Below, one piece after another: positions 45,147 to 53,644 of a stretch of 64,000 nt of DNA. The notes beneath the pieces were generated by a model. That model was not told the DNA's origin. It did not search any database and worked only from the letters and a program-made list of their open reading frames with translations. Numbering within the stretch: the first letter of the stretch is position 1; each line of letters begins with the position of its first letter. Where the stretch lies: assembly GCA_964623885.1 (NCBI GenBank), contig CAZUVM010000059.1, positions 1 to 64,000 of the forward strand. Reading direction: 5' to 3'. Source of the DNA: CAZUVM01 sp964623885 (GTDB lineage Bacteria > Verrucomicrobiota > Verrucomicrobiia > Limisphaerales > UBA8199). The translations under genes and the position numbers were made by a program.

Positions 45147-46766
45147 TTGTTGCTTCGTTGTTCAAAATTCCGGCTGTTTGTTTCTTACGGCGCGCTGCTC
45201 GCATCGGGGCTCTTCCTCCTCTTCTATAATCTCGACAGCCACTTGCTTTGGGGCGACGAGGCAGAAACGGCCACCCTGGCCCGCAACGTTCTGCATTATG
45301 GAATCCCGCGGAACTTCGACGGCCTGAACCGCATCACGATTTACGGAGCTCAGAACGACTCGAACGCGCAAGGCATTTGGACCTGGTCACCCTGGCTTCA
45401 GGAATATCTCGCGGCGTTCGGATTTTGGCTGTTTGGCGTGACAACCTGGGCCGCGCGCGCGCCGTTTGCATTGATCGGCTGGCTCAGCCTGGGCTTGATG
45501 GCATGGCTCGCTTACCGCATTTATAGGGATCACCGAATTGCATTGGCCAGCCTGATTCTCCTGGGCACGTCCGAGGTTTTTATCCTGCATGCCCGGCAAT
45601 GCCGTTACTATTCCATTTCCGTCCTGGCACAAATTCTGTTCATTCTTGGGTTGTACCAATTGCTTTCCGGCAACGGACGCGGCGCCTGGACGACGGCGGG
45701 CGCACTCACTCTGCAATTCTACGGCAACTACATTGTCGCTGCCGCGGATGTCCCGGTGCTGCTTCCGGTCGCCTGGCTCCTGTTTCGCCAGAACAAGCGC
45801 TGGGTTTGGCGGGTGGTTTTGGCGCTCGGCCTTCTCGGCGTGGCCGCTGCGCCCTGGCTGGCCTATGCGCGTCCCTGGCACCAGTCCGCGGCTATCGGCC
45901 CGGAAAATCATCTGGGGAAGATCCTGGCTTATCTGCAGGAATTCCAATTCCATTTCCTGCCATGGGTTTTCTTTTTGCTGCCATTAGCCGGATGGACGGC
46001 CGCGAAAAGGCTTCAGACATCATCGCGCTCAGACAAGCCCGCCACCGGCGGCGCAGCGGAGCGCACGGATACGCAGGCTGCCGACCCATCCGTGACACTC
46101 GCGATCCGGCGCCTGGAATGGCTGCTCGTGCTGCTAATTCCAGTGTACACGCTCGTCATTTCAGTAGCGCCCGGCCGCTTCACGAGATATCAGGTTCCGC
46201 TCGCGCCTGTGGCTTGCTTGCTCATCGCCGTTTGGGTATTCCGTTGGATTCGTTGGCGCGCCGCAGCCTTGGGGGTCCTGGCGACTCAATGCATCTGCAA
46301 TCTGCTGGCCTTCGGCACCGCTTACCCATGGCGCGGCGAGCACAAGTTGAATTGGACGTTTCCAAGAATTGCGGCCGGAATTACCTGCCCGTACACGGAT
46401 CGGTTCGCAGATGTGGTGGCTTTCTTCAACCAGGAGGCCAAGCCCAGCGACGCTGCGTTCGTCTTCGATCCCGAGTTTCCGCTCATATTCTACACACACC
46501 TGCGGATCGTGGACGGCCGGTTCTTGCCGGGAATCCCAAATCCTTTACCGGAGTGGATGCTGCCCGAGAGCCCATCCGGGGTAGCAGAGCAGGTGCCCGG
46601 TCCATTGCCCAATTTGCTTAAACCTTACTATGACGCCGTAACCATTCCAGTCCACAACACCGCGCGCCACGCCAGCATTCCAGATCCGGATACTTATCAG
46701 TTCCGAACTGCTGAGGAGCAAACGACGTTCCGAGTCTTTCGAAAAAAGCGCGATCCGAACCAATAA
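45147..46766 (+). CDS. GT39-like GT-C membrane glycosyltransferase
   Basis: This 539-residue multi-pass protein has the GT-C acidic motif in the first loop (LLWGDEAETATLARNVL), followed by WTWSPWLQEYLAAFGFWLFG and about ten hydrophobic helices. A C-terminal soluble part ends near HNTARHASIPD. A polar loop SDKPATGGAAERTDTQAADP lies between helices near residue 300. The start is a TTG 16 bases after the GxxExxY stop; no ATG is available before helix 1, so the exact start is uncertain. Donor is probably a lipid-linked sugar. Confidence 0.82.
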   Translation: MLLRCSKFRLFVSYGALLASGLFLLFYNLDSHLLWGDEAETATLARNVLHYGIPRNFDGLNRITIYGAQNDSNAQGIWTWSPWLQEYLAAFGFWLFGVTTWAARAPFALIGWLSLGLMAWLAYRIYRDHRIALASLILLGTSEVFILHARQCRYYSISVLAQILFILGLYQLLSGNGRGAWTTAGALTLQFYGNYIVAAADVPVLLPVAWLLFRQNKRWVWRVVLALGLLGVAAAPWLAYARPWHQSAAIGPENHLGKILAYLQEFQFHFLPWVFFLLPLAGWTAAKRLQTSSRSDKPATGGAAERTDTQAADPSVTLAIRRLEWLLVLLIPVYTLVISVAPGRFTRYQVPLAPVACLLIAVWVFRWIRWRAAALGVLATQCICNLLAFGTAYPWRGEHKLNWTFPRIAAGITCPYTDRFADVVAFFNQEAKPSDAAFVFDPEFPLIFYTHLRIVDGRFLPGIPNPLPEWMLPESPSGVAEQVPGPLPNLLKPYYDAVTIPVHNTARHASIPDPDTYQFRTAEEQTTFRVFRKKRDPNQ

Positions 46767-46787
46767 GAACCGGCCGCGGCGGGAAGA

Positions 46788-48449
46788 TCATTTCGGCAAA
46801 TAAATCCTGACCACGCCTTCCGCATCGCCAGCCAGCCGGTAGTTTTCGCGCACGTAATCTAAAATGACGGACGCATAGGATTGCATCTTAGTTTCTTCAA
46901 ACAGCACCACAGCCGCGGGCGGATCGTGGCGCGCCTGTTGCACCAGGGTCAAAAGCTCGGCGGTCGTTTGATCTCCCGGCCACAAAAAGTTCCACCGTGT
47001 CGGGTTATGTCGTTGGCACAGGAAGTAGAGCATCGGTTGGTACGGCAAACAGAGAATAGACCGGTCCTGTGGCGCCAGTTGCTGCACGGTTTGGACCAGA
47101 TCGCGCAGGTTTTCAGGCGCCGGCACACGTACACCGGCGCGAGGCAGGTCAAGAGTGAGCGGCGCAGGCAATGGGCGTTGAAATACCAGCGGCCGGCAAA
47201 GCCACAGCAGAATCGCGAGCGCCAGAAGCGGAGCCCCCATCACGAGCATACGGTAGGGACTGCCCAGGCAGGGACGCCGTCCGCGTCCCTTATCGAAAGA
47301 TATCGACCCGGGGCCGGCTTGATAAGATTGAGACGCCGGGGACGGCGTCCCCACCGATGATGTCCCTGCCGGCGCGCACGGCAAACTGCACGCCGCGAGC
47401 ACAAAAAACGGCGGCAATGTGATTAGTAAATGTGGCAAATCTGAACGTGCCAGCACCTGCAAATAAAAGAGGGCCGACAATGTTACCAGGAATGCCAGCT
47501 TTGCCTCTCTGATCCCAAACCGATTTCGAAGCGCCTGGCGCACCAGGCCAGCGAGCGCCGCAATCCCCACCGCCGGCGGCAGGTAATAAAAGAGAATGTA
47601 AGCGTTCGTTGGCGCGGCAAAGATGTCTTTAAACGGCGGAAAAGGGCTTGAGCTGGTCTTGGCATAAGTCGTCAGCGGGAACATGAACGCCTGCCGAAAC
47701 AGTTCGGGCAGCGCGCCGGTAACCGTGCTGTAGATGGCAAAAGGAATAATGACGAGCGCAACTCCGGTCGACCACCAGGCGAGAGCACGCTGCAGGGTTT
47801 TTGGCCGAATTTCCGGACCGCCAAGGAGTTTCAAAAGGCCCGTATAAACACCAGTGGCAACCAGCAAGTAGAGTCCCTGGTCTTGTCGCAACAGAAGGGC
47901 GACACCATTAAAGGCCCCGGCCGGAAGTGCCCACCGGGCATACCCACGGACCGTGGCCGCAAGGTAACATCCTGCCGCCGCTAAACTTGCCGCTTCGGCC
48001 TGCCAAACGGCATACGGCACAAAATGCGTGAATGAAATTCCAAAAAAAATCGTGGGAACAGCGGCAATTAGGGCCAGGCCCTGACCACTGAATTGCCGGG
48101 CCAACCCGAAGGCGAGCAATGGTATGATCAAAAACACGCAGAACCCCAGCGCATGCAGGCACAGCAACGAAGTCCCAAAAAGCTTGAACACCGCGGCCAC
48201 CGTGTAGAACGCCAAGGGAGGCTGAACACTCACGAAATCGCGGTTTGGAATTTGCCCCTCTAGAACCCGAACCGCGCCATACGCAAGATTGCCTTCGTCG
48301 CCTAAATCCAATCCGGAACGGAATCGCGACCAACCAAACCAAAACGAAATGGATACCAAAACCGCAATCGCGATTAAATCCCATCCGAAATCATGCAGGT
48401 GGCGGTCCGAGGAGCCAGTCTCACGGTGGGTGCCGACGTAAGGAGGCAC
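46788..48449 (-). CDS. GT39-like GT-C membrane glycosyltransferase with palindrome-bearing loop
   Basis: A 553-residue protein with a GTG start and first-loop acidic motif LDLGDEGNLAYGAV, followed by NRDFVSVQPPLAFYTVAAVF, then about ten helices. Between residues 365 and 410 a polar, low-complexity loop (PAGTSSVGTPSPASQSYQAG then GPGSISFDKGRGRRPCLGSP) is encoded by two GGGACGCCG-type palindromes (47271-47289 and 47330-47351). It converges with the preceding GT gene and is the only GT39-like member on the - strand here. Carrier and acceptor are unknown. Confidence 0.82.
   Translation of the reverse strand: MPPYVGTHRETGSSDRHLHDFGWDLIAIAVLVSISFWFGWSRFRSGLDLGDEGNLAYGAVRVLEGQIPNRDFVSVQPPLAFYTVAAVFKLFGTSLLCLHALGFCVFLIIPLLAFGLARQFSGQGLALIAAVPTIFFGISFTHFVPYAVWQAEAASLAAAGCYLAATVRGYARWALPAGAFNGVALLLRQDQGLYLLVATGVYTGLLKLLGGPEIRPKTLQRALAWWSTGVALVIIPFAIYSTVTGALPELFRQAFMFPLTTYAKTSSSPFPPFKDIFAAPTNAYILFYYLPPAVGIAALAGLVRQALRNRFGIREAKLAFLVTLSALFYLQVLARSDLPHLLITLPPFFVLAACSLPCAPAGTSSVGTPSPASQSYQAGPGSISFDKGRGRRPCLGSPYRMLVMGAPLLALAILLWLCRPLVFQRPLPAPLTLDLPRAGVRVPAPENLRDLVQTVQQLAPQDRSILCLPYQPMLYFLCQRHNPTRWNFLWPGDQTTAELLTLVQQARHDPPAAVVLFEETKMQSYASVILDYVRENYRLAGDAEGVVRIYLPK
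47271..47351. repeat. Two GGGACGCCG-type palindromes in one GT-C loop
   Basis: The copy at 47330-47351 reads GAGACGCCG, loop GGGA, CGGCGTCCC (one mismatch). The one at 47271-47289 is the shortened AGGGACGC-CGTCC-GCGTCCCT type. On the coding strand the first gives V-G-T-P-S-P-A-S-Q, as in the other genes, and the second G-R-G-R-R-P. The two lie about 40 bases apart, in the hydrophilic loop of the gene. Confidence 0.8.
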
Positions 48450-48501
48450 AGATTTCAGACCGCTTCCCTATGTGGCCTGGTGCAGTTTCCAGCGGACGCT
48501 T

Positions 48502-49365
48502 TCACAATCCGGGGCGCCGGTCCGGCAGAACGTAAGTGGGACTCCAGTAGTATTGCCACAATTGGTCGAGCTTCACCGTTTGCGCATGCCCATCAAAGAA
48601 GATCACATTCACCGCCCCCGGCAATCGCGAGTTCATCGGCCACACAGGCGGAGCCGCGCTCGGGCGGCTGCCGTGACGCGGAATACACATGGCGTTCATG
48701 CCACCCAAACCATTAGCGGGAGCCTGGCCGGTGTTCAGCGAACCCAAAATGAGATTTTGGGCGGGCCAATCCGAAGGCGTCGGCATCACCTGGTTCGTGA
48801 CCGAGTCGGCGCAAACCGGGGTCAGCGCGGGGTACGCGATGTTGGCCTCGGACGTAAATCCTGAATAATACGCGGCGGCGGCCTGGTTGGTCGAGCGCGT
48901 CAGCCATTCATTTAAAGCATAGCTGCCGCAGCGATATTCGCCGCGGGTCGGATAATTCGTAAGGCTCCAAGCCGAGTCAACGCGCCCCCAGCCGGCGATG
49001 TATCCCGGCCTGTCATTATGCACCTGGGCGCACGGACAAATCCAGCTCGATCCGACTTTGCCGACCTCGCGCGCGAACCATTCAGCCATGTCGTTCCGAT
49101 CGATGCGTCCGTTGCTTTGGTCGACGGCCATGCGAAGGCTGATAAGAATTTGGTGTTCGTTACTCAAACATGCCGCGGTGTAAGCTTTGTCCTTGGCGCG
49201 TGCTAATGCCGGCAACAACATCGCCGCCAGGATCGCTATAATCGCAATAACTACCAACAATTCGATCAGAGTAAATGCGGCGGTCCAGGCCTGCGTAAGC
49301 ACTCGGTCACGCACAGATTTGAGATTCACTCGATTTGAAATAGGAGCAGGATTCCACGCAGCCAT
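48502..49365 (-). CDS. Type IV prepilin-like protein with H-X9-DG C-terminal motif
   Basis: A 287-residue prepilin with AAFTLIELLVVIAIIAILAA near residue 30, so cleavage would be after Ala rather than Gly, which is less usual. The C-terminal signature is VIFFDGHAQTVKLDQLWQYY. It lies upstream of the GT gene on the same strand (gap 52 bases) and may share a transcript. It probably makes a surface pseudopilus-like fibre; its place inside the glycosyltransferase island is notable. Confidence 0.85.
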   Translation of the reverse strand: MAAWNPAPISNRVNLKSVRDRVLTQAWTAAFTLIELLVVIAIIAILAAMLLPALARAKDKAYTAACLSNEHQILISLRMAVDQSNGRIDRNDMAEWFAREVGKVGSSWICPCAQVHNDRPGYIAGWGRVDSAWSLTNYPTRGEYRCGSYALNEWLTRSTNQAAAAYYSGFTSEANIAYPALTPVCADSVTNQVMPTPSDWPAQNLILGSLNTGQAPANGLGGMNAMCIPRHGSRPSAAPPVWPMNSRLPGAVNVIFFDGHAQTVKLDQLWQYYWSPTYVLPDRRPGL

Positions 49366-49521
49366 TTCTGAATTTGTGGGACGTTGTTAGGGACACCTTA
49401 CCCGCCGCCCCTTGTGCTGTCAAATCCTAACGCCACTTTGAGGCCCCCTTAAATTACGGACACGAGGATTTTGATTTTCATCGGATATGGGTCTCTTTAA
49501 CCTCTCAATCCTGTTTCGAGC

Positions 49522-51045
49522 ATGACGTTTAAAGTGATCCCAACCCGTGCCGTAATCGCTGGAGGGCTATTATATCTCAGCACGGCCGGCACAATGCTGG
49601 CTAAAACCAACACGATCGCTTTTCGAGAAACACCTTTAGGCAAACCCCCGGTCACATCGGCCCTCGATAACATCAAGGTAAGCCCGAGCAACGATCACCT
49701 CGCCTATGCGGTCCGCCAGGGGCGCAAGTGGGCGATTTGCCGCGACGGAGTGGTAGGAGTGCCGGCAGACGAAGTCCGCGATATGCTCTTCAGCCCGGAT
49801 GGGCAGCATCTGGCCTACGTCGCTCGGCAGCGCACCAATGAATTCGTTGTGCTTGATGGCACCAATAGCCCGCCGTATCGCAGCATCGGCCCGGGCTGCC
49901 TCGTCTTCAGCCCGAATAGCCAACGGCTGGCGTACATTGCCTGGCTCAACGGCAAGTGGTCGGCTGTGCTCGACGGCAAAGAATCCCCTGGCTATCAGCG
50001 AATCGCGAAAGTCGGGTTCACCTTCAGCGCCGACAGCAAACACTTCGCTTATGCGGCGCTGCGCGGCAACCAATCCGTCTGGGTAGTGGACGGCACCGAA
50101 GGCGTGCCTTGCGACGGCATGGGGCCTTTCCGATTCAGCGCGGATGGCCGGCGTACCGGTTACATCGCACCGCGCGGAGAATACTGGATGTTGGTCCTGG
50201 ACGGCAAAGCGAAGGACTGCGAGCAGATTTCACAGGAAGGCGTTATCTTCAGTCCCGATAGCCAGCACACCCTTTATGCCGCAGGCGGGGAGAAACTTCA
50301 GATTTTTCTCGATGACCAGGGACAGCAGAAATTCGATGCGTTGGCTCCGGGATTGTTGGTCTTTAGCCCGGACAGCAAGCGCCTCGGCTATGGCGGCTTA
50401 CAAGGCACGCAGTGGCGGGTAATCATTGATGGAAAAGAAAGCCCGGCGTACACCGGCATCATGCCGAATAGCCTTGTATTCAGCCCTGATAGCCGACATG
50501 TCGCTTATGCCTTTCAACGCACGAATCACTGGCAAGTCCTGCTGGATGACAAAGCGGGTCCAGCCTACGATGGAATTGTTGCCCATACCCTGGTGTTCAG
50601 CCCGGACAGCGAACATTTCGCCTACCTGGCGGGTCGCGTCGGGAAGTTGATGGCCATTCGTGACGGACGCGAAAGTCCGGAATACACCGGGTTGGGCGCG
50701 CACGGGATCATCTTCAGCTCCGATAGCAAGCACTGGGCACTTGTCGCTCAGCAGGGAACAAATTGGCAAGTGGTGGTGGACGGACAAGCGGGCAAAGAGT
50801 ACGAGGCTATTGGACTGCGTCCATTTGAGTTCAGCCCCGACAGCCAGCACTTCTGCTTCGTCGCTCTTAGATCGGGCAAATATGTGCTGGTCGTTGACGG
50901 CAACGAAAGCAAAGGTTATGAGCAAATCCTGGCTGATACAACAGCGGGAAGCACGTTTGGCGCATTCCATTTGTTGGCGCTTAAGGCAAACACACCCGAG
51001 GAACAGGAACTGGTGCGAGTTGAGGCTGACCTCAGCAAGCATTAG
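49522..51045 (+). CDS. Exported WD40/PD40-like beta-propeller protein
   Basis: This 507-residue protein has an N-terminal signal-like segment (IPTRAVIAGGLLYLSTAGTM) and about ten tandem repeats of 40-42 residues with the pattern x-F-S-P-D-S-x-H-x-A-Y, W-x-V-V-L-D-G-K (for example LVFSPDSKRLGYGGLQGTQW and LVFSPDSRHVAYAFQRTNHW). The length fits one or two propellers of 6-8 blades. Such propellers bind proteins or glycans in the periplasm. It is 12 bases before the GT-C/TPR gene and probably co-transcribed with it. Confidence 0.82.
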   Translation: MTFKVIPTRAVIAGGLLYLSTAGTMLAKTNTIAFRETPLGKPPVTSALDNIKVSPSNDHLAYAVRQGRKWAICRDGVVGVPADEVRDMLFSPDGQHLAYVARQRTNEFVVLDGTNSPPYRSIGPGCLVFSPNSQRLAYIAWLNGKWSAVLDGKESPGYQRIAKVGFTFSADSKHFAYAALRGNQSVWVVDGTEGVPCDGMGPFRFSADGRRTGYIAPRGEYWMLVLDGKAKDCEQISQEGVIFSPDSQHTLYAAGGEKLQIFLDDQGQQKFDALAPGLLVFSPDSKRLGYGGLQGTQWRVIIDGKESPAYTGIMPNSLVFSPDSRHVAYAFQRTNHWQVLLDDKAGPAYDGIVAHTLVFSPDSEHFAYLAGRVGKLMAIRDGRESPEYTGLGAHGIIFSSDSKHWALVAQQGTNWQVVVDGQAGKEYEAIGLRPFEFSPDSQHFCFVALRSGKYVLVVDGNESKGYEQILADTTAGSTFGAFHLLALKANTPEEQELVRVEADLSKH

Positions 51046-51057
51046 TTAAATACTCAA

Positions 51058-53595
51058 ATGGCTGTCCGCTCGCAAAAGGGGCGGTCGAACGAGCCCCAAG
51101 AACCCACTCCGGCGGAGATCGGGCGCTTGGGAATCCGCTTTCGAAATACCGCGGCCTTCGGAGCGCTCGCTGCCTGCGCCATGATTGCAGCGTGCTGGTG
51201 CGTCCCACGCTTGCCCGGCCTTAATTTTCTTCCCGCGAGAAAGCCTGCCGAGTGGATCATTTATCCCACACCAGCCAACGCTGACGCTCTGCCGGCGGTG
51301 GAACTGACGACCGAATTTCGGACCACGTTTTCATTGGCTGGGCCGGTTCCGAATGCAACTGTTCGGGCCCTTGGCTTTAAAACACTTATGGTCCGGCTCA
51401 ACGGTAAACAACTCCCCTCACCGCTGAATCAGACCACGGATTGGAAGAGCGTCAGGGAGTTCGATGTAAGCAGACTGCTTCGGTCCGGTACAAACGAATT
51501 GTTCGTCGCGGTTAGCAGCTCCAACGGGCTGCCATCATTGTGGCTCTCACTGCGCGCAGGGGATTTCGGGTTGGTCAGCGATGAATCGTGGACCGCGTCC
51601 TTTGCCGGTGGGACATGGCAGAAGGCACAGCTTGCGACAGCTGCGCTCGAGATTAGACCGGGAAACCGACTCTACAGCCAGGAGCGGCCGCTGGGCTCCT
51701 GGCGAAGGAATTGGCCATTCCTTCTACTGCTGGCGGCGCTTGCGGCGGGGCTGGTTGCGGCGGCAAAAAGATCAGCTGCCAAAAAATCACAACGTCTGTG
51801 CGTGGTGATCCTGGCCTTGGCGTGGATCGCCTTGGGGATAAACAACCTGAGACTGCTACCAAAGGAGATCGGGTTCGATGCCGCCGAGCACCTGTCCTAT
51901 ATCCAGTACATACTGGATCACGGCACCTTGCCGTTGGCCAACGAAGGGTGGGAAATGTATCAGCCACCGCTTTATTATCTCCTTTCAGCCGGGGTTCTAA
52001 GAACAGCCCACTTGTCCACCGGCGATGCCGGCGTCATGGTGCTGCGCGCTTTCGGTTTGCTTTGCGGCATAACGACGTTTGTCCTCGTTTTCATGTGCTT
52101 GCGTCTGGTATTTCCCACGAGGTCGACTGCCCAAATTCTCGGATTGGTTTTCGCCGCCCTGCTCCCGGTCAACCTTTACCTCTACGAGTTCGTCACGAAC
52201 GAACTCCTCGCTTCGACGTTGGTTGCAGCCGCCCTTTATCTTTGCTTGCGGAGCGTTGCCTTCAATGGCCCAACGAGCTTGAGGCGATGCGCGGTGCTGG
52301 GACTGGTTCTCGGAGCTGCTTTGCTCACCAAAAGTTCCGCCCTTGTAGCAGCGCCAGTGATCCTGGCGGTGTTGGCTTGGCACGAATGGAAGTTTCGTTC
52401 GCTGGGTCCGCCAAGATGGATGCTACATTTGCTTGTGTTCCTGCTGGCCTGCATAGCTGTATGCGGGTGGCATTACTGCCGGATGGGGATCCATTTTGGC
52501 AATCCCTTGCTGGGCAATTGGGATCCTCGAAGCGGATTCCACTGGTGGCAACAACCGGGCTACCGGACCGCAGGAGCTTTTGGTCATTTCGGCCAATGCT
52601 TAACCCGACCTTTCTACAGCGCTTTTGTCGGCGTACCTGACGGCCTGTACTCGACGATATGGGGCGACGGATTGTTTGGCGGCGGGGCGGATTGGCGCGT
52701 GCGCCCACCATGGAATTACGAATTGATGGCGGCTGGATATCTCTTCGCGCTCGTACCAACAATCGCGGTCATAATCGGCGTCTTGTTCTTTTTGGTCGAG
52801 TTTCGGCGCCGACCGACGCGAGACGCGTTGCTGCTGCTAGGGGTTGCGGTTCTTGCTATCATAGCGCTGGGCTACTACGCGCTCAAGGTCCCTTCGTATG
52901 CAGCGGCGAAGGCTTTCTATGTCTTGCCGGCGCTCGTGCCACTCTGTGCCTTTGGCGCCGAGGGTTTGGAACTGCTGGGCCAGAAAGCGGGCAAGTATAA
53001 ATGGCTCATTTACTTTGTCTTCACAGTTTGGGCGCTGAATGCATATGCGAGTTTTTGGATCCGACGCGAGGCTCAGGAGACAAGGATCTTAATCGCACGG
53101 ACTTTCGCTGCCCAAAACCAACCGGACGCCGCAGTAGCAGAAATTAAAGGACTGTTGGATAATGACCCGCGCAATGGTGCGGCGTTGCAACTACTAGCCA
53201 TCGAATGCGCTCAAAGCAACAGGGTCGCAGAAGCCTCAAGCCTCGCCCGGCAAGCGGTTGAATGCGCGCCGGACGACGCTGATGGGCACTTGTTATTGGG
53301 CACTATCTTTCTCCAGCAAGGCAGCGTTGAGCAAGCAATCACCGAGGCGCAGCGAGCCATGCAACTCGCACCCGACCATCCCAAAGCCGCATCAAGCTTA
53401 TTTGCGTGGCTGTACCGCTCGGGCCGCAAAAAGGAAGCCGCTGCGGCTTGCGAGGAAAGTCTGCGAGTCGATCCTTTCAATCCGCAGTTTCATGCGGGCA
53501 TGGCGAGGGTATTGCACGACCTCGGCGACCAACCCAATGCAGTCCGGCACGCTAAAATCGCGGAAGAACTTAGGCGCGGGGCCATCAAGCATTGA
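51058..53595 (+). CDS. GT-C glycosyltransferase with N-terminal beta-domain and C-terminal TPRs
   Basis: The 845-residue protein has one N-terminal helix (FGALAACAMIAACWCVPRL), then a beta-rich domain of about 150 residues (TFSLAGPVPNATVRALGFKT; DGNG-like strand pairs ending AGTWQKAQLATAALEI) resembling a carbohydrate-binding or rhamnosidase-N-like fold. About ten membrane helices follow, with FDAAEHLSYIQYILDHGTLP (GT-C acidic loop) and GWEMYQPPLYYLLSAG. About 150 C-terminal residues form TPRs (AQNQPDAAVAEIKGLLDNDP; HLLLGTIFLQQGSVEQAITE; VDPFNPQFHAGMARVLHDLG). The three-part design is unusual for one glycosyltransferase. Confidence 0.82.
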   Translation: MAVRSQKGRSNEPQEPTPAEIGRLGIRFRNTAAFGALAACAMIAACWCVPRLPGLNFLPARKPAEWIIYPTPANADALPAVELTTEFRTTFSLAGPVPNATVRALGFKTLMVRLNGKQLPSPLNQTTDWKSVREFDVSRLLRSGTNELFVAVSSSNGLPSLWLSLRAGDFGLVSDESWTASFAGGTWQKAQLATAALEIRPGNRLYSQERPLGSWRRNWPFLLLLAALAAGLVAAAKRSAAKKSQRLCVVILALAWIALGINNLRLLPKEIGFDAAEHLSYIQYILDHGTLPLANEGWEMYQPPLYYLLSAGVLRTAHLSTGDAGVMVLRAFGLLCGITTFVLVFMCLRLVFPTRSTAQILGLVFAALLPVNLYLYEFVTNELLASTLVAAALYLCLRSVAFNGPTSLRRCAVLGLVLGAALLTKSSALVAAPVILAVLAWHEWKFRSLGPPRWMLHLLVFLLACIAVCGWHYCRMGIHFGNPLLGNWDPRSGFHWWQQPGYRTAGAFGHFGQCLTRPFYSAFVGVPDGLYSTIWGDGLFGGGADWRVRPPWNYELMAAGYLFALVPTIAVIIGVLFFLVEFRRRPTRDALLLLGVAVLAIIALGYYALKVPSYAAAKAFYVLPALVPLCAFGAEGLELLGQKAGKYKWLIYFVFTVWALNAYASFWIRREAQETRILIARTFAAQNQPDAAVAEIKGLLDNDPRNGAALQLLAIECAQSNRVAEASSLARQAVECAPDDADGHLLLGTIFLQQGSVEQAITEAQRAMQLAPDHPKAASSLFAWLYRSGRKKEAAAACEESLRVDPFNPQFHAGMARVLHDLGDQPNAVRHAKIAEELRRGAIKH

Positions 53596-53644
53596 GGCGG
53601 CCAAAATCACAGGAGCGTTGCCACTGACGCAGCAGCAAACAGGT

